A stretch of DNA of 64,000 bases, from contig NC_052666.1 in assembly GCF_016802725.1 (NCBI RefSeq), positions 23,651,497 to 23,715,496 of the forward strand, written 5' to 3'. Each line of letters begins with the position of its first letter. Position 1 is the first letter of the stretch. Origin of the DNA: Solenopsis invicta (lineage: Eukaryota; Arthropoda; Insecta; Hymenoptera; Formicidae). The position numbers and the translations under genes were made by a program. This document shows, one piece after another, positions 45,401-56,100 of this stretch. The notes under the pieces were generated by a model. It was not told the origin of the DNA. It worked only from the letters and a program-made list of their open reading frames with translations, and did no database searches.

Positions 45401-48252
45401 AGAAAATTGTAAAATAGTCGACAAGTTTGTTCAATATCCAATGGTGTTAAGTTAATGATCCTCGCTTGGCTATCATCTAGCATGAAGAACGTTACACAAC
45501 GCAATTACCTTAACATTCTCAGATGCACTAAATCCCGTAGCCTTTAACATTTTCAGCTCAAGCGAGAAAATTATGCATCGCAAGTATTTCCTCATTTGTC
45601 GCGCTGAGAACGATACGCTTCGTGTTATTTTAACGCCACTTTGGCAAAATCCACACTTAGGTCATTTTAACAAAACAAAAAAAAAACCCCAATTTCCTAT
45701 TAATCCCTTCATCATCAAATTGTTGTCCAACGCTTCGCGAGATGTATACTCCAATAAACCGTAGATTCAAGGATCCCAGTCCACACACGTAGTTAAAAAC
45801 TCTTGCGTAACTGTAGAAGTCCGCGACCGCTTACTTCGATCGGACAGGCATTTTCTCGTATATGGAACAAAACACCGGCTTATTAATCCGTAAATGTGTA
45901 GCCTCAAGGATTTGAGGAGGTGTACCGATCGAATCCTGATAATGCTTGATCACCTGCGATCATCAGCTGAAAAGTAATCGCCGCTGTCATAAAAGATCCA
46001 AATTCGAAATTGCTGCCGTACGGCAGGGCCAACGAGAAAACTTTCTTTCAGGCCCTTGATCGGCTGGTGATGGCCGAAGCTGACAATGAGGCCGCCCTGA
46101 GGAGCAAAAGGACGATCGGCATTCTACGACAGCTCTTCCCCGATATTTCCAAGGTGAGCAGTCGTTGATATGTGAACGTCAGAGAAATCCTGCAGAAGGC
46201 CAGGACTAGACTGACACACGCCGAGCGGCGGTTTTGTAGGCGAGGCTGTACATAAATTATCATCGCAGAATACATACCTCGTTTGACAAATCCTATCAAG
46301 GAACAGTACGACGTCCTTGACTGATTCGCTGATCGGGTTGAAGCGCACTAAGAAAAAAGATAAAAAGAACTTTTGATACTCGCCGACTTAGGACTTTGTT
46401 TTTGTCGATCTTTGTAGATCTGCGCTGTAAAAAAAAAAAGAAGCGATAACCGCTGAATACCTCAGCCTTACATTCTTACCGAGAAAGTAACACATACGAT
46501 TTGAGAGGCAGCCAACGCACATTAGCCAACCACCCTTTGCTCATTTACTCGTACGCTCACGTATGGATCGACTCGTTTCGATCTTATTCTATTCTCGGGT
46601 TTATTCCTCATGAAGAGAACGGAAGCGATTTGCGTTATGTTGTTCGCGCTTGCAAAAAGAATAATTGTGCTTCCGTCAATTCCTACTGTTAACTATGAAA
46701 TTTCTCGAGTTTTTCTTTTGCCCCCCTTTTTTCCGAAGTCCCTGCTTGATCTCGTGTCAGTTATACAATGAAAATTTTCACGAGATCTTCGCAATATCGT
46801 TAGGGGAAGTTTCATTATTCCGAACAAAAAGTTGCGCAGTTCGATGTAATCGTTCGTCGACGGAATAAGAGGGGGTTCTTACCTACAAGAAGCAAACATT
46901 CAACGGGAAAGTTTCTTTCTTGCGTGTGAAATTCTTTTCTGGCCGTGTGCTGCCTATTGAATTGTTCACGAATAACTTCCTAATTTGACTAATAATACGC
47001 TGTGCGATTTTTTTTTGTCTCGTTAATAGGAAATGGCTTCTTCGGCGTTGACTTCAGCGACGCCGACTTGTCTTGCATGCGGTTGCATGTGCGTGCACGT
47101 GCACGACAATGGCGATTGATTTAGTAACGAACCTCGTAGAATAGCGTGAGTTAGTTCGTATTAACCGCCGTGAAGCCGCGGTTTGCGCATAACAGAAGAT
47201 TGTTCGTGGAGGAATGTCGAAATTTCTGCGGTATAGGCGTTCTCCGAATAATCGGACGAATGCATGACAATTGACGACGGTCGCACGAAATGACACGTTG
47301 GGTCTTCTCTCGGGTTACGGAATAACTGCATTTCAATGGGATTTCGTGTTTATAATTCTGCTTTTATATTTAAAGTAAAATCGTAAAAATAAAAAAAAAT
47401 ATCTCATTGGAATACTCGCTTCACTCTCGCCTCACCGCGAGCGCCGAGTATTACGTAAGAACGGTGAACTCGATTTCCTATAATAATTTGTAATTTATGC
47501 ATTCAAAAGAAATCCCGGTAGGAGAGTTAGTGCGATACGAAGTAATAAGTCACGTTTAAGCACAGCGTCGACCAATCGCACGAACATTCATTATTAGGCT
47601 GACGATTGACCGGATATTTGAATTGAAAAGATCCTTAAACAGGCTGAAGTCCGCACCATTCATAGATAAAAAGTCTCAACGATCACTGTCATGGATCGAT
47701 ATCATACCATCCACCAATTACGGCCGCAAAGCAAACCAATGTCTTGAAGCCCGATTGAAAAAAAAAATAAAAAAAAAGAGGAGGATTGAGCTGTCGCCAA
47801 GCTACGAGGCTTTCCAGCTAAAGCCTGTTGTTTTCTAGAGAATCGAAGATAAAGTCAACTCTATTATTGGGGAGATCATTCGCATCCTTGGTCCGGTCAT
47901 CCTCCGCAATGTTCTTGGCGGCGGGGGCGCCGGCGCCGGCGGCGGCAATACCGAGAGTGGCGAGGTCCAGAGAAGCGACGACGGTACAAGCGTAGTAGGT
48001 ATGTCACCCTTCGGTGATGACGATGAGGATGATGCCGAGTCAACGTCAACCTCGAATAACAGCGCGAGGGTGTCGCTTTCTTTGCCATCGTTTCCCGATG
48101 AGGAGGTGGAGGAGTCCGGCCTCTCTTCGAGCACCACATCGTCCTCAACGACGGTAGAGAGCAAAGGCAACTTTGTCTCTACGACAACCACTACAGTAAC
48201 GCCAACAACAACACCGTCATTATCAGAAAACGAGGTCACCACTACGCAGTGA
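42340..48252 (+). CDS. Secreted dibasic-processed Gly-rich protein (3 exons)
   Basis: Exons 42340-42429, 46052-46153 and 47839-48252 join in phase 0 to give 201 residues ending in TGA. Residues 1-20 (MRFTILTLTAALCLALVSSH) are a clear signal peptide, cleaved before or after His20. Exon 2 carries a Lys-Arg site (ALRSKRTIGILRQLFPDISK). Exon 3 continues with an amphipathic stretch (KVNSIIGEIIRILGPVIL), a short Gly/Ala block, an acidic patch (DDDEDDAE) and a Ser/Thr-rich tail ending VTTTQ. An extracellular, possibly proteolytically released product is inferred. I do not recognise a named family. The overall plan resembles the minus-strand gene at 18440 and the exons at 49917-58203. Intron 1 (3.6 kb) holds a MITE and a CpG-rich patch. 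Confidence 0.72.
43560..43960. other. CpG-rich patch in intron 1
   Basis: Strong local CpG enrichment in an otherwise AT-rich intron. No exon that fits the phase-0 pattern was recognised. It could be an enhancer or an alternative promoter for the downstream exons. Confidence 0.35.
44161..44626. mobile_element. MITE-like repeat, copy 2 (related to 36373)
   Basis: Left end TAAGGTGGAATAAGTTAATA; right end TTATCCAACCTTGG, which is inverse to the left end of the 36373 copy. It shares an exact 20-base internal string with that copy. It is about 466 bp inside the intron of the secreted gene. Confidence 0.65.
46052..46153 (+). CDS. Exon 2 of the 42.3 kb secreted gene
   Basis: A TTTCTTTCAG acceptor and GTGAGC donor bound 34 codons, ALDRLVMAEADNEAALRSKR and then TIGILRQLFPDISK. 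The Lys-Arg pair would be a furin/prohormone-type cleavage site if the protein is secreted. Confidence 0.75.
47839..48252 (+). CDS. Terminal exon of the 42.3 kb secreted gene
   Basis: TTTTCTAG acceptor, then 137 codons and TGA. In order: helix-like RIEDKVNSIIGEIIRILG, Gly/Ala-rich NVLGGGGAGAGGGN, acidic stretch, and a Ser/Thr tail that could be O-glycosylated. The overlapping frames on the other strand and in other frames are shadows of this exon. Confidence 0.78.
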   Translation, partial: RIEDKVNSIIGEIIRILGPVILRNVLGGGGAGAGGGNTESGEVQRSDDGTSVVGMSPFGDDDEDDAESTSTSNNSARVSLSLPSFPDEEVEESGLSSSTTSSSTTVESKGNFVSTTTTTVTPTTTPSLSENEVTTTQ

Positions 48253-49916
48253 CTGTTTGATCAGCAGCTCGGTAAAACTTTCGAGGTCATGACCTTGAGG
48301 AATCCTCACGAAGAATAATGCAGAATGTCTTGCTGAATGCCTCACCGCGCATTCAGAACTGCTGCGGCGCGCGTTGTCTACTTTGTATTGCTAATTACTC
48401 ACTGGGTACTCGAGAAAACGAGGATCGAATCGACCAGCCATTCGATCAATCAGCTCTCGAAGGATCTAATGAACCGCTAAGTCACCGCGCAACCAGGACT
48501 GCCGCGGTTGCGCACGTTTTCGTTACATTGCTAACTGTTTTTTTCGTCCTCGTGTCTGCTATTTATCTAGCCATTAATCGATTAATAATGTTGTACTGGC
48601 AACTTTTTATGCGGCCACGATCCATTATTTGCGATCTTACTCCACCAGAATTACAGAATCCACCGGAAAAATTTTATTCCACTGGTTCTGGAGCCTTTTC
48701 ATCTTGTTATTTCAATTATATGTTTGTGTGTGTATGTGTGTTTCTCGTCTGTAATTCACGCTGTATATATGTAGACATATATAAATAAAATATATGTCTA
48801 CATATTTATATGAACATACATATATTCGCAGAATCATTCAAAAACTTCTATACTGTCTCTGTCCAAAAAACACTCTTACTCTTTCGTCATCTAAAAGTCA
48901 TAAATTGAAGATCAGACTTTTTAGTTTTTATCGTCTCGCGTATTTCTTCCTTTACGACACTGAGATTTCACCCGCCAGATTATCCCTTCATCATGATTTC
49001 CGAGTTTATCTCGAATCTTTTCTCCAAATAATTTTCTTCCATCTCTCACTCGGCCATCTCTATTTTCAGTAATTCTTTTTGTCATAAGTTGTTACAGGCA
49101 AATCACTCTAGTATGTCTGTAATTAGCTTGAAAAGCATCATGCTTATTATATGTTTGTTACATAATGCCTGCAGGATATTATTGCAGACATATGAAACTC
49201 AAATAATACTTGCAAATTATCAGTTATTCGATATTTTGCTTTTTGTTCGTTGAATCGCTGGCGATTACATGACACCCGAGAGATAATATAATCTAACATG
49301 AATAACATATTTGTTGGAAACATCTTATACAAATTGTTATCAATGTTGTCTGTGTCGCTTGTTGATTCTTGCATGTTAGAAACCTAATGTCTGTGTTATA
49401 TTTATTTATAATTAGCATGTTATTTGTTTTGACATTCTTACATAATATTGCAATTTATGTAGTTTACTTTAAAAGATTTCAAAGCATAAATATAATACAA
49501 TATTAATCATATTTGCTTTTGCTAAAGTGCACGAAAAATCTCAATCGAGAAAGTAATCAAATGTATGCAACGGAAGTCATATACATCATGAATAATGTAT
49601 AGGAAACGTTGTTGGAATACGTGGATCTAACTATATTGTACGTACAGACCCTGAAATTATATGAGTGACCTACTTGCCTTATGATTGTGATTTTTTGTGC
49701 ACTTTTTATCAAAGGTCTCAACAATGACCGGTCGAGTAATAATATAATAAGTCATTAACAATTCTGTGTTACAATAAATTTATATTACGAGGATTGCTTA
49801 CGCTGCGAAATGCACATATAAAATGGCGAAACGAATAATTACTCTTTACTCGTTTCGGCATGATGTTCTCGTCGCGCCCGATCCTTGTCAGCCATAGAAA
49901 ACATTTTTTTTTACAG
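48253..49916 (+). other. 3' UTR and region before the next exon
   Basis: Downstream of the TGA a 156-codon frame stays open (48318-48788) but has no acceptor, signal peptide or known domain. I treat it as UTR. No ATG exon with a signal peptide and phase-0 donor was found up to 49916, which matters for the origin of the downstream exons. Confidence 0.45.
48784..48789 (+). other. Candidate polyadenylation signal
   Basis: AATAAA about 530 bases after the stop codon of the secreted gene, in an AT-rich context. Confidence 0.4.
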
Positions 49917-50156
49917 GACGTAAACCCGGAATCGGAGAATCAAGTGAACGAGATCGGATCGGAATCGCAGAACAACGAGGTGCGAGTGCAATTCGCGGAC
50001 GAAGTGCCGAGCGACAGTTCGCCGCAGGAGTTGACGCCACTGGATGAGACCCAGGCGGACGAAGATGAAAACAGGAACAAGAGATTCCTCTTTGGTTTAG
50101 GCGGCGGTTCCGGCGGAGGCGCCGGATCGGGCAACTTCCTCTTCGACATTATCAGA
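49917..50156 (+). CDS. Exon with acidic propeptide-like part, Lys-Arg site and Gly block
   Basis: Preceded by a run of nine T then ACAG. The frame is also open upstream to an ATG at 49860, but that section is best read as intron ending in the acceptor. The dibasic NKR followed by a hydrophobic Gly-rich segment parallels SKR in exon 2 of the 42.3 kb gene. Confidence 0.75.
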
Positions 50157-53100
50157 GTGAGTCGCGCTTATCCATCCTAAACATATCTTTCTTTGATAAC
50201 GCCACGTGAAAAATGGAGATCGAAATTGCATTCGAGAAAAAACGACGAGATGATAGGGAAGCTAAAGAAGACTCGCGATTGTACCGACAATGGCGCGCCG
50301 CGATCAATCTCGAATACACTTGATATTCCAGTAACGGGCGAGTAACCGCAAGGTCTGCATCTAGCTGCAGACGGCAGTGAAAGTGAGCAACCAAATTGCC
50401 TTAAGCTGCCGCTACACCATCTGGTTACTATTCCAAGGTTCCTGACCTAGGCACAATCGGGCTTCGCGATAGAATTACCTTAGTCGAGATTCTCACCAAC
50501 CGTAGCTGGTGTCCTTGATTAAAGTCCACGCGAATCCGCGGTTTTATGTATACATGTGTATACATGTACATATGCAATATATTCCACGGAATTAACGATG
50601 ATAGAAGATTAATCGGATAAAATTACTTTATCATGACTGCAAACTTCGTTTAATCAATTTTAATCTTTGTTAAGGAAAAATATTTTCAAATTGCTTCTTA
50701 AGAATGTTTGTGTTAAATTATTGAAAGTGTAAAAATGTCAAAGATTGTCTTATTACTGTATGTGAATAAAAGAGTGCAATGTTTTTAATGATTAAAAGCT
50801 TTTTAATTTTTGTTTGCATTAACTTTTATGTAAAGTCACATCTTGTATTAATTTGAAAATTTTCTGAAGAAATAACATTGAAAATGAAATTAAATTCACT
50901 ATACTAATAAATATTCTAATGATTATTTATACGAAAATTTATTTAGATCCATTCGTTTAAAAGTTATTTACTTAAAACAAAATATCACCATTGCGCTGTG
51001 TAAATCATTTTTTTATAAATTATTTGTTTCATTTTTTGCAATACGTTTAATTTTACAACGTATTCCAATCAAATTATTAATTATAAAAAATATTAATTTT
51101 AAATATTCTTTTTCTTAAAGACATTAAAAATTATTGTTTTATATATTCTCAATTATAGAAGAAAATATCATTGATTTAAACTAGAAATTACCGGTGATAG
51201 AAGACAAATTAAGTAACAATTATTTTACCGCGACAGCAAATATCGTTAGCGATCTAATTGATTTTATTATAAAATTCTAATATTTATGCAAAAATTTATC
51301 TACTCGTTTAAAAGATATTTACACAAAATTGCAACAGAATATGGTCATTACGATGCAAAAGCTACTTTTTTATAAATTTTAATAACTTTTAATTGATATT
51401 ATTTAACCCAAACATTCTTAATAATTTCCGTTATTTCTTTTTCTTTAAATTGTGATCAAAAGTAATTCAATATCAAGTTCAAGAGTGTAGTCATTAGTGT
51501 GTGTAGTCACTAACCGTCGGTATTTAAGGATCAAGGGAGATTGATGTACGAGTTGTCGTGCGATGCCGCTAGAATACGCATGGAATTATAGCTTTCTCGA
51601 GAGTGCTCTGCGGTCGAAGGGAAATATATTAACAGGCAATTCGTGACGATCTCACTAGTGACGTTGCGGTGTGGAGAAAGAAACTATAACCTAACCTAAT
51701 TTTTCACCTTTTAACCCTTTCCACCGGGAGCTCTCGCCGGTACCCCAATAGAGAGTTTGATTACCGCAACGTCTTTAATTTTGTTTAATATTTCGTTATC
51801 GTTCCTTGCGCTGGCCACATAACTTCGTTATCGCACTTGGTGCGAGACACTGGTCCGAATGTATATGTTTCTCAAATTTTAAATTTATTTTTGTCTCGCG
51901 TATGATAAAATGTAGTATACAAAATAAAGACAGACTAATTTTGAGATCCGGGAAACAACTATAAACTCGGACCACCGTGTCTCTTGATTTCGTTAAAACC
52001 TGTTCTACAACACGTCATATGTTACTGTTGCATGTCGAGCTTATTTGCGTTGGTATTATTATTTAAATCTGTTATTGGTTCAAATAATAATTCAACGTAT
52101 ACGTTAGACATCCGACAGCGTATTATAAAACGTATTACGTAACAGGTCTAAAGAAATATTTGTCATCGAAGTTAGCGTTACTAGCGGAAAGCACGCGTGC
52201 CACAATGCATATGATTCTTTTCCGTTATAATATTAATAATATATTTCATTATTATTATTGTATTATTACAATATTATAGTAAAATATTTGTTGGTATAAA
52301 TTTGTTGATATAAAACAAAAGAAATTTAATTAAATTATAATTTATAAAATATTTATATCGTTAGCAATGTTTAACAAATTTTGTTGCTATATAATGCAAA
52401 ATTTAACTTTTGCTTTATTGTTATTTCATTAAAGAAATATTTGTTGCCGAAGTTAACTGACGCAAAAATCAAACGTATCACAATACACATGTTTTTTTCC
52501 TGCCGTGTATTATTTTATTATATGTAAAAGATTATCAATATTGATATAAAGCGGCCCCTTATTTTGTCGGAAACAAATTGCACTGTAATAAAATAAAAAC
52601 ATGATTTGCTTAGATGATTAAAGAAATCAATTTTCTATTTAAAAAGGATTTATTCCGCGTATTAATAAATTTAACTACCGCGACGCGCTGTATGAAATTA
52701 TTACTTCACGCCGCGTGTAAATATGTTTGCCGAGGTAAATCGGTCATGAATGTTGTATCGTCGCGTGGAAGTGCGTAAACAATAACGGTGTCACACACAA
52801 ACGCTACACGGTGAGCAGTTTTTATTCGCTCGCAGCGTCTATATCTGAGAAACGGGTTTTTCACCGACGGGACAGATGCAATCATGCGAAAATCGAGACA
52901 CCATTTACAACGCTGTCACCGTTATCCACTTTCTTAGCAAAAAGACGTTATTACGAACAGCTCGAAGCGATTCCAGAGAGACTGGTCGATCGCGCCGCTG
53001 CTGCGACCCTTCACCGTGCGCCGCCGGATTGAGAAAACGAGAAACTCGCTACGTGACCGATACCCCATTTGTTTTTGCCGTGGATATTCACCTGTTAATG

Positions 53101-56100
53101 CCTATTACGAATTATGTTTATGTCAGAGATACCTCGCCCACTTATTGCACTATAAAAACTCATGACACGTGATTTCACTCGAGATTCGCGGCGGAAGATT
53201 TTATCGTTGCGAAATAAAATTGCCACGAAGAATTAATTACGACATCATGAAATTAGTCGAAAGGATTTCAACGATCGCGAACGGAATTAATATTCATTGG
53301 ATTCCAAATAGGAAGATTTAATTACAACGTTGAGAAATTAGTCAGAAATCAGCGATAGTCGCAGTAAGAGGCGTCTTTTTGAAGGCATCAGATACTTTTC
53401 CTGTGACATTTTAAACCACAATATCTTAGTCGGTCAACAGCAAGCAGCTTTCAACCACTCAATAGCATGCATAATTTATACGAGCAAAGTTCACGCGAAG
53501 AAACTCTGTATGCAATATGCTTGCTCGTCTATATCGAAACGGCTTTCCTCCGGGACACGTATTCGTTAAGCAATTAATTCCTCTCCATTTTTCACGACGG
53601 CGAAACGAAATCGACTGAAATCATCGGCGGCGAGCGAGCGAACGAGCGAGCGAGTGACCAGCACCACCAGGCTCCTCTCGAGGACCAGCCCTCTCCTACC
53701 CTTCGTCGCAATCACGGAGCTTTTTAACGAACCACTTTCCAGCCATTATTACAGGACGTTCCAGGATCCGCGCAGACTTCCGCCGGGAGAGATAGCGATC
53801 TCTCGCGCGATAATCACGTGCGGACGAGGAAATGAGAGCGAGAGAAACGCGATTCTTCCAGCATGCAGGGGCAAGGGCACCAAAGAGCGCCAAAGTAAAC
53901 GAAACGTTTCTCGTCTCTGTTCTCGTTTAGCAAGCGGCCGACGGGGCGGCAAGAGCGGCGGGCACGGTGTACCGTGTCGTGGCCGGTACACAGAGCCTCG
54001 GGCTCGGGCTAAGCGCCTCGCGCGACGTAGGCCCGGCCGCCCCAGCTGCCGCCAACCCCGCCGGCGGTACTGGCACCCCGACGTCCGGCGCACCCTCGAC
54101 CGCCGCCCCAGGAGCCGGCATTCTACCACTGGTACGCCAAATCCTTCCGACACGCCTAAGTGTCCGCCGACAGAAATATACGGCTACTGCGTTTCTTCGA
54201 TCGGGCCCGATGGAAGACCGGATGTGCTCGCATACGCGCACAACGAAAAATTAGTATCAACTCGGCAGTCATTGTCCCATGCATAAGCAAAAACATAAAA
54301 TCATCTTTAAACAGTTTGCCCGTCTTCAATTTCAGCAAAAATATTGTAGTTTTATTTCAATAGTCTATCTAAAGAACATAATATGATTGTTTTGATAACG
54401 ATAGCATTAAAAATTACACTGAGAAAGAAATTGTTAAGAAAACTAAAATATTTAGTCCAATACGATCAACTAAACATTGGGTTGATTCGATAGTTATTTA
54501 GTTGCATAAAAAAAGGTATAGTTTATTTATGTCAACCATTCAAATTTTTTAAACAGATTTAATTAAACCATCTCAATATTTAGTTGCGTGCAAGTATCGG
54601 ACTAAATATTTCAGTTTTTTAATAAGTTTTTTTCTGTGTGTATAATTCTTGATTTTTTAAGATATTATTACTTGTTAGTTCTTATTTTTCTTCTTTCTTC
54701 TTCTTATTCTTTTCCTCTCAATTCACGACAATTGTTATTGAATATATTTTTCTTGAAACAAAAATTTCCTCACGTAAGTTACGATATGTTGATTATTAAA
54801 TCCTTTAAAACAGATTTTATATTGTTGCTTATATGAGACGATGATAATCGATTTGATATTAATTTCTTTCTGTGCGGCATTCTTTTAGAGAATATCGATC
54901 ATTCGGCGTGACTTCAATAATTATAATGTGACGCGTCGAATGATCTATATCTACTCTGAAAGTCGAGGAATTCAGTCATTAGTTTCAAGGCATGCTATGC
55001 GTCTGCACTTCTGCGAGAAGACGTGACGCATAATATTGCCGTGAACAGATGAGCGTTTTCTTCTATTTATCAATGTGAGACAGGTCGATGATTGGCGCTG
55101 CACGTGTATAGCGCCAATCGAATTTATCGGGTTCGTTCATTAACTCTCTCTTTCTTTCTCTTTCTCTATCTATTTCGTTCTACTACTAATATAAATATGC
55201 ATCTGTATACATAACTTTTTTTCCTTTTTCTTCTCCCTCTTTCTTTCTATTTTTATACTTCTCTCATTTCATAATCATCTCCTGCATGTTATATGTCTTC
55301 CAACTGATTGAAAAATTGATAATCAGATCCCCCGTTTTATCATCGATAACTCAAAAATACAGTATCGTTTATAGATTAGGAAGCGTTTACGATTTTCTTG
55401 CATTTAACGAAAAATAAAGTATAAAAATCTTTAAAAATTTTTGAAAAAATTTATGTGAATCTTAAACACATTTGTTTAATAAAAAACATTTTGTTTTATT
55501 TCTTTTTTTCTGTAAACACTTCAAAAAATTAAAAAAAAAAAATATATATATATATTTTGCGAGAAATAAATTTTTAGAAGTTTGACATTATTGAGGAAAA
55601 TTATCGCAATTTTTTTCATAATTTCAAAGCTTAGAAAATCTACTTCAAAAATACAAAAAAAGTAAAAAGGATATTGAGAAATTATTAATTGTTAATTTTA
55701 TGCAATTTAGAGACAAAATATCATACAATTGAAAGACAGACTTAAAGCTGTGTCTTTCCACTGTCAAATGTATTTTTGAAAACTTCTCTATGATTTTTTT
55801 ATCGAGATACTTAAATTTTATAAGATGCGAGAAAAAATACACAATAGCTTCTAAACTTATAAACGATAATGTACATCTTTAAAGTCCATCGTAATTTCCT
55901 CAAAGTACTGTTTCATCGCTATGCATATAATTTTTCTAATGTTTCATATAAACATACAAAAGTAGTATAAAAGTACATACACTTCTCACATATAATCTGC
56001 AATTGCATTGTCTATTCGGTCAACTTCGCGTATAACTCTCTTCTAATCGCAAAATCCCGCTCGCATCGTATCTGCACTATATCTTTACCCGCATGCCGCA

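Larger units (their letters stand above)
50157..53930 (+). other. Intron between Gly-rich and Ala-rich exons
   Basis: AT-rich DNA containing a dispersed repeat (see 50595 and 51190), then more balanced, CpG-containing sequence from about 52680. No further exon was supported; frames at 52811-53172 overlap one another and have no motif. Confidence 0.5.

Noticed and set aside
48318..48788. 156-codon plus-strand open frame after the stop of the secreted gene
   Set aside because: No acceptor or independent promoter, ends in a TG-rich repeat, no recognisable domain. Best read as 3' UTR.
49860..49916. ATG directly upstream and in frame with the exon at 49917
   Set aside because: The stretch between contains a run of T and ACAG at the exon border, a typical acceptor, and encodes no signal peptide, unlike the related genes. 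An intron end is the better reading.
53654..54286. 210-codon plus-strand open frame
   Set aside because: Out of frame with the phase-0 exon at 53931-54131, which fits its neighbours. The long frame is a GC-rich shadow.
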